Assembly (NCBI GenBank): GCA_004794655.1 | Contig: SMMW01000605.1 | Span: 372,001 to 436,000 of the forward strand | From: Marisa cornuarietis | Lineage: Eukaryota; Mollusca; Gastropoda; Architaenioglossa; Ampullariidae | Reading direction: 5' to 3' | Length of the DNA stretch: 64,000 nucleotides | In this document: positions 10,060 to 20,624 of the stretch, piece after piece | Numbering within the stretch: position 1 is the first letter of the stretch | Layout: every line of letters begins with the position of its first letter | The notes under the pieces: model-generated | What the model was told of the DNA's origin: nothing | Database searches by the model: none | What the model saw: the letters and a program-made list of their open reading frames with translations, nothing else | Position numbers and translations under genes: made by a program

Positions 10060-11566
10060 ACAAGTGATACATTATTATATTCCCCTCCAACACCCCCGCC
10101 CCTCCCGCCGTGCCGGCAGACTGTCGTCGGCAGCTCAGGTCAATACTCGGCGTGCCGTGCGGTGTGACGTGCTGGGAGCTGATGCAGTCGCTGGATCGCC
10201 GCAGACAGGGTTAGCGCAGGGTGGTCTGCTATTTGCTCCAGCGATATAGCGGCCAAGTTCTGTTTTTTTTTCTCGCGGACTGTTGGCGGGACACGTTGAC
10301 GAGAGCGCCATCAGCCGTTGGCGGTGATTGGCAAAACGAGACGCCGTTGAACTCGCTGGCCGTCACAACGCGCATGCGTGAGAGACTCTCGCGAGGTTTC
10401 ACGATATCGGCGTTAAAACACCGCCGTTCACAAATGACGACGAGGGATTTGGTTTAATTACGTTCTAGGTCGTAAGATGGGACGAAGTTGGCAACGAACA
10501 TCTTTGAAGGAGCAAAAGAAGTGCCTTGAATAACTGTCTTTTAGTTCTTCTGTGTGTAAACATGGAGTTTGCTACATCAAAGTCCCTCACAGCAGATTGC
10601 GGACACAGATAATGACCCTTTATCGGTTTCTACTTCCGACAGTTTTCCTTCATCAATCCATCCGTCTTTCAGGACCTCATGTGTTCATGAGTCTGTACAA
10701 AACTGATGGAAAAGGATCCACGTTAGTGCTTTGGCTTCTGCATCTTCAGCGTCTCATCGACAACAACAAGCAAATTGTCAACTGTCAAAGCCTGGAATCG
10801 AAGACGGATGACACGGGCGTTAATAAGCAAACTAAAGACTGTTATCAGACTCGCGAGAACGAGAGGTAAAGTTAAGAAAAAATTGTTTCACTTGCGTTTC
10901 GAACTTCAGTTAGCGCCCTCGCGACATCGAACTGTCACTACAAAGCTGAAGTGCAGTGATTAACCAGATCGATCGATTCTGTTTGAGGATGGGAGCTTGT
11001 ATCGGCGGGGGAGGGGCTACTTCTTTTTTCCCTCATTCCCAGTGCTCGCTGCGTAAAGTTGATGAAACACTTCTCCTGTTGTGACGTCACAGCCAACCGG
11101 CGTCTAACGCCGTTTCCCGCGAGCCTTTCCAGACGCCGAAACGTATTAACTCCCCTTTTCCCCCCGTGACGTCATCTTGTGGTGCTGGGTACGAGTGAAA
11201 TCCAACGGTGCCGGAGCAGCCTCACAGTGGGGGATTACTGCAGTGTCATGGCACACTCTCCCCAGTTGCCACTCTCCACTGTTCCTTTAAGGACCTGCAA
11301 AGGCAACAAGATAAAGATAGCGATAACTGCAGCGTGGAAAGAACTTTTTCTTTCGTTTCTCTCAGCGGTAATTTCTACCAGGATTCCTGTGCCAGTTCCT
11401 GTCTGTACTTCGCTATCTCTCTTTCGCTCTTTCACAGAAGATAAATCTTGAGATTTACGCACCTGCGAGATAACCGTTATCCAGACTACGCTACGGACAC
11501 ACGTGGAACTGAAGGTTCAGGAATAAAGAAAACTTTCCGACTACTTTGCGTCACTTCACTTCAGCC
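10060..11566 (+). promoter_or_regulatory. GC-rich promoter-like region
   Basis: The base composition shifts to CpG-rich compared with the AT-rich flanks. Visible motifs are an NRF-1-like CGCATGCGTG near 10371, an inverted CCAAT box (gtgattggca) at 10324-10333, and two full CRE palindromes TGACGTCA at 11082-11089 and 11167-11174. The block ends just upstream of a candidate start codon with a strong donor (11567-11618). Together this looks like a CpG-island promoter of a plus-strand gene whose first intron runs to the right. No transcript evidence is available. Confidence 0.5.
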
Positions 11567-11618
11567 ATGTTCTCGGAAGGGGAGCTGCCCTCAGGCAGAC
11601 CTCGTGTCAGATTTAAAG
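11567..11618 (+). CDS. Candidate first coding exon
   Basis: An ATG in a fair Kozak context (tcagccATGt) opens a 17-codon frame, MFSEGELPSGRPRVRFK. It is followed by one further base and a perfect donor (AAAG/gtaagtgaag). It sits at the downstream edge of the CRE-containing GC-rich region, which is the expected place for a first coding exon. It ends in phase 1. I could not find a convincing second exon in the window, so the first intron may be very long or the exon spurious. No family was recognised. Confidence 0.42.
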
Positions 11619-12156
11619 GTAAGTGAAGTTTTCGATTCGTTCTCACCAGAACTACTTTTATTTCTCCTAGGAATTTCTCCAACTTCTGCAGAATAATCAT
11701 CTTTTTTGTTTCCTATCAGTGGCCTTCTCACCTATTAAAACCGTCTTGGGCAATATGTCACAATTTATCTCGATTTTCCCCCGTTTTTTGTTGTTGTTTG
11801 CATTTTTGCAGCTTCTGGTTGATTTAAACTTTCTCCACCAGTAGCGATGGATTAAGAGAAGAAGAGAGATAAGAGATAAAGAATTTCGTCCGCAACGAAA
11901 CCCCTGATGATTTGAAGTTATTTATGTCCTTTCTTTTGCAAGTGTTCATTATTTACATGTAACTGATTAGACAGTTCTTCTGCCACAGGACAAACGTTTT
12001 TCCTGCTTTGTTATCAGAAGACTGCATTCTCATCAAAAACATTTTAGAGTACATATTTTCAAAGCTTATGGGGCACAAAAAAGTCATTAAGAAGAGAATA
12101 CTGCGGATGTTGAACTGATTACTTTTGTCAACTATTTTGTTTCTGTCAGCCTTTAC

Positions 12157-12208
<52 letters not shown>
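12157..12208. repeat. (GAT)n microsatellite
   Basis: About 17 perfect units. Confidence 0.96.
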
Positions 12209-12683
12209 AACAGTGTCTTAAATGCACAGTTTCAATAGCAAATTTTTATCACCAGTCAGACTGCATTCAGATATGCATCGAGACTCCAATTAACTCGAGG
12301 TCTTGCCTTCCAGGACGATGAATTATAATTTTTTTTATCATCTGTGTGACGTGACAGATGAACTTTGATGTCAGCTTTAGAAGTTTGTTTGTTTTCGTGA
12401 TGCTTGGCAATTTAGACTCATTTCCTCCTGGCACCATGGCCTTCTATCATATTGTTAAAGTAGTTTCAAAGAGAGGAAAAACGGACTTGAACTTTGACTG
12501 CCCGGCGAGATGAAGTAAAAAAGTGGGTGGAGGGTGGAGGGTGCTTGTTGAATTGAAATCTGCCATCGATCTGTTTTCTACCCAGATATTTGCTTCTTCC
12601 CGGGTATCGGATAAATTGAAAGGGTAGATGTTGTCACATGGTGTTTTTCCCCTCAACTATGGTTAAAAACTTAAAAACTTCTC

Positions 12684-12792
12684 ACCGTCCGTCTGGTCGT
12701 CCGTCGGTCCGTTTGTCAGTCTGTTTGTCAGTCTGTTTGTCTGTCTGCCTGCCTGCCTGCCTGTCTGTCTCTCTGATTGCCTGTTTGCCTGT
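12684..12792. repeat. (CTGT/CTGC/CCGT)n tetranucleotide array
   Basis: An imperfect tetranucleotide array that drifts from GTCC through GTCT and GCCT units. The open frame across it is an artefact. Confidence 0.85.
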
Positions 12793-13814
12793 AATCGTAC
12801 AAGAGTGCTGGCACACCTTTTTGCACAATTGATAATTTCAGAACGAAATTACACATGGCGGATTAAAAAGACAACCTTTAGGTATGTAATAATATTAAGT
12901 TTCCTCAAATATACATCTGAGCAAGTATGTGTCTCCTCAACTGTCAGAAGTGCTTTGGAGTATAACAGAATATATATAGTTCGTTAGAATAAAAAAGAGG
13001 TTTATGTAAAGAAAATTTGTAATTTAGACGACGATGAGGCTGTCTCACTATAATATAATAAATATTCGTAAGAAGGTATTGCCTGTGTAAGTATAATGTC
13101 AGTAAGAATTAACTAACTGCTAGGAGAAGTTTGTAGGAAGGTTAAGGCGATACGGAATGTTTTTGATGTACAGATTGCTGTTGTCCGACAGGATTTGATG
13201 AATGGAAAAAAGAGAACTGTTTGATTGCTTCACTTGGCATGACCACTAATATAGAGAACTTTGACAAAGTGCGTGTTCTGGAAAATACACACATCTAGTT
13301 AAAGTAATTGCAGTGTCTCTGGTAGTGGTTGTGTCAAGAAGTATTTGGATGTCATGGATACCGGAAGACTGCAGCTGCTGGGGGAGAATTGAGATGCCGT
13401 GGGTTGTCGATGTCCAAATGACACGAATCGGGGAGAACTTAAGAGTTCTAGGCTACAGATGAAGGAGGGAGAGAAGGTGTCATATAATGTTTTGAAAGAA
13501 CAAACAACCTGTGCATGATAAACATTGGTTTGTGTTGATGACCAACAATCGCCGTGGATACCACACACCAAAATCTAGTTCTTGATGGCTTACTGTCGCT
13601 ATTTGAGAAGATAAGGCTACAAAATGCCAAACAGGTTTCAATATCTTATTGGAATAAGAACTACAATATTAATCTTCAAACTCTCCACTATTCTAAAACA
13701 CTATGTTCTCTATGTGTTTAATACTTAGCTTTGCTCAGGTTGTTTTTTTCTGTATGAGATTGTGTAAACAACACATTTTAACTGTCCCGTCTACCTTCTT
13801 ATTCATAAGACAAG

Positions 13815-13815
<1 letters not shown>
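12793..13815. other. Non-coding stretch
   Basis: No exon, repeat array or RNA gene is supported. Short minus frames at 13299-13630 lack splice context. Confidence 0.4.

Positions 13816-13906
<91 letters not shown>
13816..13906. repeat. (CA)n microsatellite
   Basis: About 45 uninterrupted units, one of the longest simple arrays in the window. Confidence 0.97.
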
Positions 13907-13908
<2 letters not shown>

Positions 13909-15485
13909 TCTGTTTGTCCCAGTTATAAAATAAATGCCTTTATTCTAAGTACACGCCTTTACCCACAATTACATGCGGTGTACGATAAAGATTTGTATCT
14001 TTTTTTAATTGTATCGAAGTAGTAATGTAAGTGTTGATGCTGTCCCCCTCTTGCCAAGGGTGTCTATCTGTATGTTGTATCTGTGTGTTCTAGCTATCTT
14101 ACTATTGATCCTCAGTTTAAAACCTTTCTCTAAATCGCTTCCCGAGATGACTGAAGCGATAACACCACTTCATGGTTTATAGCTGAAAAGGTGCGTAGAT
14201 CTGATACGAAAGACAAAACATGTATATCAGATAAAAAATATCCCGATTGATGTAAACATGTGGTTATTCAATCATACTGGTTCAAATAAGTGTTCAAAGT
14301 GGAGAAAGAAGCTGATAGAGGGACGACAGACGACGAAACGAATGTAAAGACGGAATTTTCTCTACAGCTTTGTTATTCGGCAATGGTATTAAATAATAGT
14401 GAAATCAACCACTTACTGCTGATATTAAGCTATTATATACTTGGAAGCGGGCAAGTTAGCAACTGCACTAAGACTAATAATAATAATAATGTTTTTTCAA
14501 AGATTGGCTTTTCTCACCACTAAAGATGAGCTCAAAGTGCATTACCTATGACCATCAACCTTCCAAAATTACAAAAGCGCACGCAGTAGGTAAGCTTCCC
14601 CCCTCTCTCTCTCTCTCACACACACATTCTCAGAGACTGGGACAGTACATTACACTGCGTTAAATAGGGTAAAGAAGAAATGAAGAGTGTCAAACAGAAA
14701 GAGAGACCAGGAGGGACTAGACAAACTCGAGTGGAAAACAAAGGAATAAAACAGCTTAAGAAACTGTTTTGTTGAAAAATGCCTGATTCTGCATACATTC
14801 AAGGGACGATCTGCGTCTGACCTGTCTCCCATGACGACTCTTAAGTATCGATTGTAGCGAGAGGGCGACTAGGGAAACCAAACTGTATCATCTCCATTGG
14901 CCACAGCGAGGACTACAAATACTCTGCCAGCTCGCCAATCAACTCATTCTAATATTTGGATTCAGCTCCAAGTCCGAAAGCTTTCATAATGCAATCGCAA
15001 GCAACTAGTGATGCTTGGGACAAGTTTCCAACATCCCTGTATTGTCAGGAAGGTGCTTTGGCTAACAGGGTGGGGGAGGGGGGAATATCACATTCTTTAA
15101 TCGTATCGGCTGGGGGTCGTTCGTAAGTAAGCGTGCGGTCCATTTACAGAACACGTGACCATGGCGCTAATTGCACGCGTCAATAACGACTAGAAGCGAG
15201 GGCGCAGAGCAACTTAATTTTTATGTTATCGTTAATTCTAGGAAAGCAGGTGTTTACTACTATTGACGTGTAGCTTGCGGAGACGTTTCCGTGGTAATGT
15301 AGTTTGGTGCGGTGAGATGTTGATGATAAACATGTTTATTTGAGGTGAAGTAGTCGTGATAATGCCGTTTATTGGCGGAAGTGTATTTGCGACAAAGATG
15401 TTTACTTGTAGTAAAGTGTTCGAAGTGAAAACGGCTTGTTGTTGTTATTGCTTCTGTACTATTATGCTATGCTTGAAAGATTTAA

Positions 15486-15545
15486 GCCGATGAGGTGGAG
15501 CATTAATTTGGGAATTGCAAAATGTCCTCGGTTCAGATCTCACCA
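15486..15545 (+). mobile_element. tRNA-like SINE fragment
   Basis: A tRNA-like arrangement is present: an A-box-like GATGAGGTGGAGC near 15489, then a pol III B box GGTTCAGATCT at 15530-15540, spaced as in tRNA-derived SINE heads. Flanking sequence does not fold as a functional tRNA and no CCA-proximal acceptor stem is evident. It is read as a decayed SINE 5' part. Confidence 0.35.
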
Positions 15546-15549
15546 CTTT

Positions 15550-18500
15550 CATGTACTTTTTCTGTGCTTGTGTTTACAGGCCGGATTCCTAGCCATGATA
15601 TAACCTTTTGGTTCAGAATATGTCTCTAGTTAGAGTTTTATCCAATCGTTAAAATACTTCAAAAATCATGCTAAACGCCCAAGGGATACAACCACCTAAT
15701 AATATGACTCTATAAAAGAAACTCAATTATAACAAATTAAGACGTACCTTAGGTAATGTGATTGTCAAATGAGATACATAATACTTTATAAATGTTGAGC
15801 TAGAACGAATAGTCTGCACACACATGGACTATACCAGGTCGACTAGTGTGTTTCTGATAATGTACAGGGACCGGAAGTGGGGTGGAGTAGTGTCTCTCAC
15901 TTCTTTCAATCTTCTTTAATCTGGGGTATTGTGCGCGGACACACACACACACAGACCCTTCTTGCTTCAGGCCACGTTCGTACTCGATCTCTTTATAACA
16001 TCCAGCTAAAACCTGAGAGGAAGTAATGGCGTAGATATCTACCCAGCCGTAAGATTCTCAGAGCCTCACACTGCTTGCTTGCTGCTGTCTTTTTACCCCA
16101 AACTGAAAAAGAGTTCCCTGACTTAGTCTTAATGTTTTCTGAAGACCCGACTCAAGCGGACAGTGATGGAAAGAAGGCTGGCGAGAAAGGAGAATGGATG
16201 GATTATGGTCGCGACTAGCGATGTGCGGACTCAAAGTTATTCCGTAGAAAAGACGTTTCCTGTAATGAAAACTTTTTTCCCAGGGGAATGGAATGTGCAA
16301 GTAAGGAAGCCGGCGGTACTGCACCGTCTTTGAAGAGAGCTTCAGGATTTGCTTGCCAATAGAGAACTAGCTCTGTACATGTGGGTTACTCGAACTTTCA
16401 TGCACATACATATTTTCTCACGTGTGTGTTCATGTACTCCGGTCACTTGGATTGCAATATTAGTAAGGAAAGGGACGGAAATTCATAGGAAATGAACCTA
16501 TAATATATTAAAAAAACTATTTCTTACTTTCCTAATTTTCTTACGTGATATGAAACGTGGTCAGAATTGAAAGTTTTGACTTCAGTCGTGTCCCATCTAC
16601 CAGCTACATTACGAACTGTGTCTGAGAGGGGTTATAGTACTTTTGGGGGACAGTCGATTTAAGTATTTAAGACGGATAGAATAAACTGCCATGTAAAATG
16701 TCACATAGACCTTGTTAGATCGTTTGGGGAGCATAGTTTACATTACGGTAATATCACCATTTTTCCAACAATTTCATATTGTGCAGTCTGTTCCTGGCTG
16801 AGAAGACTTTTTAAGGCAAAGTGCCAAAGCTCTATACCTCCGAAGTGTCCCAAAGTCCTACGGCAAATATACTGGCCAACAAATTGGGACTTAGCATGTT
16901 GATCAAGGTTTAAATAACCCGAATGTTTGCCTCAAAACTATTGGTATCCTGTGACTTTCACACATAGTTCTGCCAGACTAATCCCAACGTTTGAAGACAT
17001 TTGCCCGGTTAAGAAGAGACTTTACGGATTTATTTGGCATCCATTAACTCAGTAAACGTCCTAAAACAGGTTGAATTAAAGCACCCGTGGTAACACAAAC
17101 ACAGGTCGCACTGAACTTAACATAGACGAGTTCTGCCGGCCATCACACACAATGCCTCCGTTGATGATTTCACAATTGAAAGGCGAAAAACAAAATCGCA
17201 GTCAAAAATATTCATCCCACAATCCACTGAGCGCCGTTGAAATCCCTGATGCCTGTTAGCAAAGGTCTTCAAACACTGAGGTCTGCAACACGCAATCGAT
17301 ACCCAAGAAGACATCCTGGGTCAACACTATTTTTCCACATTGCTACAGAAATAGCGCACTATTTTTGGGAAAAAAATCCTACGAATGAAATATCTATTTG
17401 AAAGACCACGAAAAAGGAAAAATAAGAAGAGAGAGAAGGTAACAAGAACAGTGAAATAGGACAAAATTTAACATTTGTCCTCTTGTCTTAACAGGTTTGT
17501 TGCATTTTAATTTTCCAACTTTTACATTTTTTTCCCTATGTCATTGCCTCATCATTCTATAGAGATTGACAGATAAAATGAATGTTGGTTTTAAAAGTAA
17601 ACCGTAGATATTTAAAACAGATTTCTGCCTTACCAGTTAACAACATAAATATAGTTATTGCATGCCCATCGTAAATGACAACATTTCATTACAAATCTAG
17701 ATGTGTGAATCGATATATATGTAAAATTTTGACTTAATTAGAAACAGACTGAAAATCTTGTCTTATGTAAAAATGTTGGTGAACACCACAAATAATTAAA
17801 ATATTTTTTTCGATTCCATTAATTCAGTGAATGAATTTTATTTGACAAAAAAGCTCGGTCCAAAAGCATCTGACAATATAGCAAGCAAATAATATGTGCT
17901 GGATGTACTGAAGACAAAAAAAGAGAAAAAAGGAGAGCCCCTTAGCTAAATATAGTGCAATTAACTTTTAGTGGCGATGACTCGTTAGTACAAGACGAGA
18001 ACCTCTGGAGTGTTGTAGATTAATAGTTATAAAAGAAGTAATTAAATAAGTCTGCCCTTAAAAGGTTTTCTTCAGATTTTTTCCATTTTTTAATAATGAA
18101 AGTAGGTGAGGAAAGCATGCTGAGAATTATGTCTTGGTCTTGAATTTCTACTGGGCTCCCAAATCTCAGATTGAGAAGAGTATCGAATGCCTTAGGACTT
18201 AATTGTAGAATAAAACAAGAAATATGGTTTCTCTAAAAGTAGCTGCATGATTTAATATTAAAATTGTATCTGAGGCAAAAGAGGTCTACATAGTAATATG
18301 TTTACAATGTTTGGGAGTCATCAACAGGCTTGATATAGAATAGATGATATGAAAGGGAAGCATAGCTTGTGTTCTTGAGATTTTATAAGAAACATGTGAA
18401 AGCTTGAGAATTCAGACTTATTAGTATATGTTCATTAGGTTTATGCTTATTTGAGAGAAGTGTTGCTGTATGCATAATATATTTACAAATTCATTGTTTG

Positions 18501-18850
18501 TAATAAAACTGCAACTGTTCAATTGTTTCCATGCAAACCACAGTTTTTACTTCTAGACGCCTTTGATATATAAAAGAAGAAAACAAAGAAAGAAAGAAAG
18601 AAAAAGTATACTTTAGTGTTCACAGTTCGTCTCTTGTATATTTAATACATGTGCTCCATGTAATGGAGTTTCTGTCATGTGAAAACTTTTTTTGTTTATT
18701 AGTAGTATTAATAAATATTAAACATAACAATTGCCCACAATTAGAGGTCTAGACTACAATTGACCACGTGTTCCTAGCCAGAGACCACTTAATTTAAGTA
18801 ATTAAAAGGACTTTGTGTAAAGACTTGTAGAAAAGCATTAATCGGGGCAG
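15550..18850. other. AT-rich non-coding stretch
   Basis: A 3.3-kb interval without convincing exons. The minus frames at 16058-16324 and 17117-17314 have no motif or good splice sites. A short AAAG run lies near 18585. The sequence TTAGTAGTATTAATAAATATTAA near 18699 recurs near 24632. Confidence 0.45.
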
Positions 18851-18852
18851 TC

Positions 18853-20016
18853 AGCCTGAGTGGCTACAGTCAGCCAAGCGTGAACTCTGCCCAGTCTCAC
18901 CAGGTGTCTCATCAGTCCTATGCAGATGACACGCAGCTTTACTGTTCTATTCCACTGGCTGAGTCTCACTCTGCTATTAGCTCTCTAGAAGCTTGTATTA
19001 GTGATGTCAAGGGCTGGATGGTGAAAAACAAGCTTAAACTAAATGATGATAAAACGGAAGCCCTCTTGTGCCATAGAAGAAGACATCAACCTTCACTAGT
19101 CAGTCTGCCCAATCACATCAAGGTGGGCGACAGCAACATCACCTTCACGTCATCCGTTAGGAATCTGGGATTTATTGTCACCGCAGACATGACCCTTGAT
19201 AAACATGTTACAGCTGTCTGTCAGTCTGCCTACTATGAGCTCCGTAAGATCAGTGCCATCCGTCACTTTCTCTCTACACGTGCCACCAACACTCTTGTCT
19301 GTGCGTTTGTTCTTTCACGACTTGACTACTGCAACTCCTTGCTGGCAGGCTGCCCCTCATCCCTCATTCAGAAACTCCAGAGAGTACAGAACTCCGCTGC
19401 ACGTCTGGTACTTAGAGCAAGGAAACGGGACCATGTCACACCTCTCCTTCGTTTTCTACACTGGCTACCCGTCCGTTCTCGCATCCAGTACAAACTGTCT
19501 GTGCTGTGTTTTAATTTCTTTGCTGGCTCCTGTCCTGACTATTTCTCTGAACTTCTCATCCCTTACTCTCCGGCCAGACAACTCCGCTCTTCCTCTGACA
19601 ACCGTACTCTGACTGTTCCTGTCACCAGAACAACAACATATGGTCACAGGACGTTTGGCTACTGTGCTGCAAAACAATGGAACTCTCTTCCTCTCCATAT
19701 CCGCCACCTTCCTACAATTGAATCCTTCAAATCTGCACTGAAAACGCACCTCTTCTTTGAGCACTACTCCTAGTCCACAATGCTAGTCCTTACCCCCCCC
19801 CCTTCCCTCTTGCTACTTTACCCATCACTATTTTTCTCTGTTCCTGTTACTTGATGCCTTTTGTTATCTGTTTTTGTCAGTACTGTCGTTTTCTTTCGTC
19901 CCCTGTGTTCTGTATCTACTTAGTCCACGTCTCTTCCCCGTTTTAAGCGCTAAGAGCATACTCTCTACGAGTGTGAATATGCGCTATAAAAATCTTCACT
20001 ATTATTATTATTATTA
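18853..20016 (+). mobile_element. 5'-truncated LINE (CR1/L2/jockey-like)
   Basis: The copy begins just upstream of the RT catalytic motif. It continues through the C-terminal domain to a stop at 19773, then a roughly 230-bp 3' UTR ending in gcgctataaaaatcttca followed by (ATT)n. The same 3' tail recurs at 32137-32258, which identifies the 3' end of the family. 5' truncation inside RT is the normal outcome of target-primed reverse transcription. The frame is undamaged, so insertion is young relative to the decayed LINE at 37-39 kb. No target duplication was recognised. Confidence 0.88.
18880..19773 (+). CDS. LINE reverse transcriptase, C-terminal 297 codons
   Basis: This frame encodes the end of a non-LTR retrotransposon ORF2. 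The catalytic Y-A-D-D box is at residues 14-17 (S-Y-A-D-D-T-Q-L-Y). It is followed by W-M-x-x-N-K-L-K-L-N-D-D-K-T-E, the usual post-catalytic segment, then by the C-terminal block with L-D-Y-C-N-S-L-L-A-G, L-Q-R-V-Q-N-S-A-A-R-L-V and L-H-W-L-P-V. The end reads W-N-S-L-P and F-K-S-A-L-K-T-H-L-F. All palm motifs before YADD are missing because the copy is 5'-truncated, so it is catalytically dead. The first ATG is accidental. There is no stop or frameshift along the frame. Confidence 0.92.
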   Translation: MNSAQSHQVSHQSYADDTQLYCSIPLAESHSAISSLEACISDVKGWMVKNKLKLNDDKTEALLCHRRRHQPSLVSLPNHIKVGDSNITFTSSVRNLGFIVTADMTLDKHVTAVCQSAYYELRKISAIRHFLSTRATNTLVCAFVLSRLDYCNSLLAGCPSSLIQKLQRVQNSAARLVLRARKRDHVTPLLRFLHWLPVRSRIQYKLSVLCFNFFAGSCPDYFSELLIPYSPARQLRSSSDNRTLTVPVTRTTTYGHRTFGYCAAKQWNSLPLHIRHLPTIESFKSALKTHLFFEHYS

Positions 20017-20224
20017 GAAGTGAATGCCGTCTATGACAGGCGGACCGTCTGACGGCCGGACAGACAGAAGACATTCAAGGGCTGTGACATTGGCTAGCGG
20101 GACATACCAGTATGGCACGGGGAGAGAATAATTCTTTCGTCTTCTTTCTTCCGCACTGGCTAGTTGATGATTGATTGGATGATGGAGGTTGCGTATGTTC
20201 GTGCAATGGCATCTGTGTGTGTGT

Positions 20225-20264
20225 GGGGGGGTGGGTGGCTGGGTGGGTGGGTGGGTGTGGGGGG
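20225..20264 (+). other. Strong G-quadruplex motif
   Basis: The plus strand carries repeated GGG tracts separated by single T loops (GGGTGGGTGGGTGGGTG), an arrangement known to give very stable parallel quadruplexes. It lies about 190 bp before the left end of the TTAA-flanked element. Confidence 0.75.
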
Positions 20265-20589
20265 TTACTTCACATCAGGCTGGTGTTCACTCGGCAGCTG
20301 CACGTGGTATTGTCCAACACCAGCAGTTATCCCTGTTGAATGAACAAGCAGTTGTCAAAGAAGCCACGAGCTATCCCTAGACATGGAGAGCGTTCGGTAT
20401 ACGTGTTGTATACGTTAACACTATAATTGCTTCAAACATCATCTACATCCTTAAAGGGATTCTCACCTCTAAATACAAATTTTTCAAGCCACATCAGGCT
20501 TGTTCAAGTGTAATTCGTCGCTGAAGGTGAGGAGTTTTGCTGGTTTCCGGAGATTAACGAATACTCGACGAAGAGACCCGAGCGCACGT

Positions 20590-20624
20590 AATTCCGGAAG
20601 TGTGACGTGGTTGTGGCAAAAACA
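20590..20624 (+). promoter_or_regulatory. ETS/CRE-half promoter motifs
   Basis: An ETS core (ttCCGGAAgt, 20593-20602) is followed at once by a CRE-like tgtgacgtgg. The start codon in aacaATGGCGG follows 15-20 bases later. This is a compact TATA-less promoter like the one in the Harbinger element at 3690-3749. Confidence 0.4.
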
